The notes under the pieces are model-generated. The model worked only from the letters and a program-made list of their open reading frames with translations, was not told where the DNA came from and did not search any database. Shown here in pieces: positions 51,437-53,522 of a DNA stretch of 53,522 nt; position 1 is the stretch's first letter; each line of letters begins with the position of its first letter. The stretch comes from Pseudomonadota bacterium (GTDB lineage Bacteria > Pseudomonadota > Gammaproteobacteria > Burkholderiales > Thiobacillaceae). The DNA lies in contig JAURYL010000049.1 in assembly GCA_030653935.1 (NCBI GenBank), positions 1 through 53,522 of the forward strand, read 5' to 3'. The position numbers and the translations under genes were made by a program.

Positions 51437-51961
51437 CTACTCCGGCGGAAACCGCAATCGCGAAAAGCTGCGGCCATTCAGGATGGCTCGGCGCTCGATC
51501 TCGGCGGCTGAATCCAACCAGCCACGCTGTTCCAAAAACTGCAGAAAAGCGCGGGTGCTCACCTTGCGGGCATTATCCGGCAGCAGGAATCCGGCGCGCG
51601 CGATCTTGTGGTCCTCGAACAGAAATACCCCGGTGCGCGGCGGAGTGAGAACGGCGAACTGGTTCATGGCTTCCTGGATGGCGAATTCACCCAGATTGGC
51701 TTTCGTGGGGGGCGAAGCCGCCTCGGCCAGCGTCACCTGGTATTGCCGGAACAACTGCGTGGCACGAATCGGCAAGTGCCTGGACGCCACCCACTCGCCG
51801 ATGGCGCGACTGGTAGGCGTTTCGTTGCGGGTGACTTCGTGCAGCACCATGTCGACGATTTCCACCGACCAGCCAGGTTTCAGCAACATATCCAGCGCTC
51901 CCGCATAAGCCAGGGTGATCAAAGGCCCGGCATCGGGCAGCAGGGCAATATCGTTTGACAT
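51437..51961 (-). CDS. PIN-like (DUF3368-type) toxin
   Basis: A 174-residue PIN-like protein. ALLPDAGPLITLAYAGALDM carries the first Asp, VDMVLHEVTR the conserved Glu, and LFEDHKIAR the later acidic residue. Longer than VapC at its C-terminus (LQFLEQRGWLDSAAEIERRA). It starts 4 bp after the stop of an antitoxin-like gene, forming a two-gene operon. Related to the broken PIN head at 27265-27366. Confidence 0.78.
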   Translation of the reverse strand: MSNDIALLPDAGPLITLAYAGALDMLLKPGWSVEIVDMVLHEVTRNETPTSRAIGEWVASRHLPIRATQLFRQYQVTLAEAASPPTKANLGEFAIQEAMNQFAVLTPPRTGVFLFEDHKIARAGFLLPDNARKVSTRAFLQFLEQRGWLDSAAEIERRAILNGRSFSRLRFPPE

Positions 51962-51965
51962 CGGT

Positions 51966-52313
51966 TCAGCCGGCCAGCGCGTTCAGGCTCTCCAGCATCG
52001 TTTGTGTCGTCGCCTCCGGTAGGCGCGGCATGGGCAGATGCGCCCGCGTCATCAGCAGGAACAAGTCTTCCTCGCTGCTGATCCCCAGCCGCGCCATCGT
52101 CGCCAAGTCGTCCGCACGGCCCAGCGAGAAATCCAGCAAAGCCCGGAAGTTCTGATTGCCGCCCGCCTCCGCCGCCTCGAAGGTTTCCACCAGATGCCGC
52201 AATTCGGCATTGAACAAGGCATTGATCGACGTATCCGCCTTCGCCGCCACCACCTTGGCGCGCTTGAGCAGATCGCGGTCTACGGAACCGGTGAAGTTGA
52301 CGGTGTTGGACAT
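51966..52313 (-). CDS. Ribbon-helix-helix-like antitoxin
   Basis: A 115-residue protein. The start at 52313 gives MSNTVNFTGSVDRDLLKRAK and VVAAKADTSINALFNAELRH, a ribbon-helix-helix pattern. The frame is open far upstream without homology. The C-terminal half (RLGISSEEDLFLLMTRAHLP) probably binds the PIN partner. An inverted repeat CACAT-GATT-ATGTG at 52353-52366, 40 bp upstream, may be its operator. Confidence 0.75.
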   Translation of the reverse strand: MSNTVNFTGSVDRDLLKRAKVVAAKADTSINALFNAELRHLVETFEAAEAGGNQNFRALLDFSLGRADDLATMARLGISSEEDLFLLMTRAHLPMPRLPEATTQTMLESLNALAG

Positions 52314-52460
52314 GGTTTTTCCCTTGCCTGATGAATACTGCGGGCAGCGTAGCACATGATTATGTGTTGAATAACTGGCCATCGATTTGGTATCACCGTA
52401 GCCTGGATGCGGCACATCGGAATCCAGACTGGTTGTCTGTTTCAGATTGGTTCCTGACGG

Positions 52461-52877
52461 TTGGCATGTGCCCTTGGCCGGCTCCTGACGACCCGAAGCG
52501 GTAGTCCACGGAAACTGAGAAATGCGTCCCTTCACTGGCTCAAAGCAGCCGTACAGGCCACCCTGGCGCAAAGACACATCTGGCAGCGCGTGCTGGACGA
52601 CGGCACGGTGAAATCCATCCGGCAGATCGCCAAAAAGGAAGGTGTGGACGACTGGTATGTCGCCCGATTCCTAAACTTCACGACACTGGCCCCGGAGATC
52701 GTCGCGGCGACCCTGGATGAGACCCTGCCGGAGCAGGTAACGCTGGCGGAGCTGAGCTTTAATTCGGCGGTCGGATGTGAGGAGCAGGGCGAGGTTCTGG
52801 CATTGACGACCGGAGAAGCAGAGAAAATCTGCGTCGATGCGCTTGCATGTACTTGTGGAAAAACGCGACCTGGATAG
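52461..52877 (+). pseudogene. C-terminal fragment of a serine-recombinase-like protein
   Basis: From about 52555 the frame reads AQRHIWQRVLDDGTVKSIRQ, IAKKEGVDDWYVARFLNFTT and LAPEIVAATLDETLPEQ. This is the helix-turn-helix tail found after large serine recombinases of phage or prophage origin (family form: A-R-x-W-x-x-M-L-x-x-G-x-x-x-S-I). The catalytic resolvase domain is missing, and the sequence after about 52755 is not conserved. Treated as a remnant; the true start is not definable. Confidence 0.6.
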
Positions 52878-53238
52878 AATTGCCACCACAAAGCGCAGTT
52901 CCAGTAAAGGCGCAAAAAATACGACACCCGCTGCTGCGGGTGTCATTTCCAGGGTGGTGTTCCCGCGATGAGTAGGTAAGTGCCGGGCGAGTTGGGTCCG
53001 GACGATGCTGTGGTTGGGCGAAAGGCCGATCAATGGGTCGGTGTGTCCGGAGGCAATGGTCGTGAACAGCGGCGAAGGATTCCGTGCGTTCGTGGTGTGG
53101 GAGTGGATGAATTGGGACGAGGCAGGATGTGATGGTGGTTCACTTGTCAACGGTAACAGCAGAAAGGCTCGAAGAGGGTCGCAATTTGAATCCCGTTGCG
53201 AGACTGCCGCCGCCATGCGGCACCTTTTCGGTGCCGCG
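52878..53238. other. Gap with no recognised gene
   Basis: Apart from the hairpin at 52923-52944 and a CGGCACC/GGTGCCG stem at 53218-53236, nothing is supported. A frame opens at 53005 but lacks recognisable protein character. Confidence 0.4.
52923..52944 (-). terminator. Hairpin with T-run on the minus strand
   Basis: GACACCCGC-AGCA-GCGGGTGTC followed on the minus strand by GTATTTTTTG. A 9-bp perfect stem. It would end leftward transcription coming from the right side of the window, away from the recombinase remnant. Confidence 0.6.
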
Positions 53239-53490
53239 ATGAGAACGGGAAGGGGTGTGGGCGTGAGAACTGCTGATCGGGGGAGCAGGGGTTTTACCTG
53301 GAAAACGTGGTCTGCTGTCTTGCTTGCAGTATTGGTTGTTACAGTTCTTGTATTGCTGATGCTCTTCTGTTTGTTTTATTGGAGCCTCTTGCAAAACTCT
53401 CCGCCGCCGAATACCCGACTGCGTAACTCGCCTATTTTGAGGCGATTTTTTGATGCCGCCGGGCCGAATTCGGCGGATTTCTTATCCTGA
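53239..53490 (+). CDS. Possible small membrane protein
   Basis: An 83-codon frame with one strong membrane segment (WSAVLLAVLVVTVLVLLMLF then CLFYW) and a short polar tail (NSPPPNTRLRNSPILRRFFD). No family is recognised and no good ribosome-binding site is seen. Base composition is less GC-rich than elsewhere. It may be chance; the 3' part from 53381 (GAGCCTCTTGCAAAACTC) resembles an insertion-sequence end, which would leave the frame without meaning. Confidence 0.25.
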   Translation: MRTGRGVGVRTADRGSRGFTWKTWSAVLLAVLVVTVLVLLMLFCLFYWSLLQNSPPPNTRLRNSPILRRFFDAAGPNSADFLS

Positions 53491-53522
53491 CGGTCTGTAA
53501 TTCATTATTTGGCGCAAGGGTT

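Noticed and set aside
1-53522. CRISPR array
   Set aside because: Repeats are numerous but dispersed, palindromic and without regular spacers; no cas genes are present.
1-53522. tRNA or rRNA genes
   Set aside because: No cloverleaf-like TTCGANNC context or rRNA signature was recognised by eye; a tRNA search program would be decisive.
53381-53522. Left end of an insertion sequence (GAGCCTCTTGCAAAACTC)
   Set aside because: Resembles known insertion-sequence ends, but the element would run out of the window and no transposase frame or second end is visible.

Overview
This is a GC-rich chromosomal window (no replication or conjugation genes seen) from a Gram-negative bacterium. The gene set (waaA, tolC, mlaE/mlaD, holC, ubiC, hemH, the holC-X-valS order) and the protein style point to a betaproteobacterium. 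The fccAB pair (flavocytochrome c sulfide dehydrogenase) suggests a sulfur oxidiser of the Thiobacillus/Sulfuricella/Sulfuritalea kind; this placement is inference.

Layout. 0.3-8.2 kb: housekeeping genes (ygiQ-type radical SAM, recN, nadK, hrcA, hemH) with a brnT/brnA toxin-antitoxin pair. 8.2-10.1 kb: fccAB with an FNR/FixK-type palindrome upstream and a strong terminator. 10.2-21.2 kb: a long array of minus-strand genes. Read in transcription order it holds two SH3 proteins, an M48 metallopeptidase, an outer-membrane beta-barrel, a secreted TPR-CHAT (caspase-like) protein, an SH3 plus M48 fusion whose HEXXH is destroyed, a CHASE2 cyclase and a class II cyclic-nucleotide phosphodiesterase. 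This is my best candidate for an undescribed system. 21.3-24.2 kb: an mla/mce-type lipid transport operon whose ATPase lacks a P-loop. 24.4-26.0 kb: ubiC and an rlmN-family gene. 26.0-27.7 kb: a graveyard of small inverted-repeat elements and broken genes (nth tail, DUF3391/HD-GYP head, UPF0175-PIN toxin-antitoxin). 27.9-31.2 kb: a nucleotide-sugar epimerase, a HepT/MntA pair and waaA. 31.3-38.6 kb: tolC-rhodanese-pcm and an RND efflux operon with a TetR repressor and its likely operator. 38.9-43.5 kb: yceI, holC, a small charged protein, valS. 43.6-44.2 kb: parDE (parE frameshifted). 44.2-47.4 kb: a GMC oxidoreductase with its small Tat-type partner, and rlmJ. 47.7-48.6 kb: an ylqF-type GTPase. 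48.6-53.5 kb: an accessory tract of toxin-antitoxin loci and gene fragments, with a second, diverged copy of the ylqF 3' end inside it.

The window is unusually rich in short repeats. They include (i) palindromes of the type CCCCCCTTT-N-AAAGGGGGG, which also lie in frame inside ygiQ, valS and the GMC partner gene; (ii) a ~90-bp repeat bounded by CATNTCAG; (iii) several 110-340-bp elements with terminal inverted repeats; (iv) dRS3-like ATTCCCGC..GCGGGAAT repeats; (v) GTAGCGCAGGC-type hairpins. A 732-nt ORF-less group II intron sits in one ~180-bp element, and an intron-free relative of that element lies 10 kb away. Seven toxin-antitoxin loci, four of them damaged, occur in 53 kb.

All calls come from reading the sequence and recalled family knowledge. 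No database search was run.
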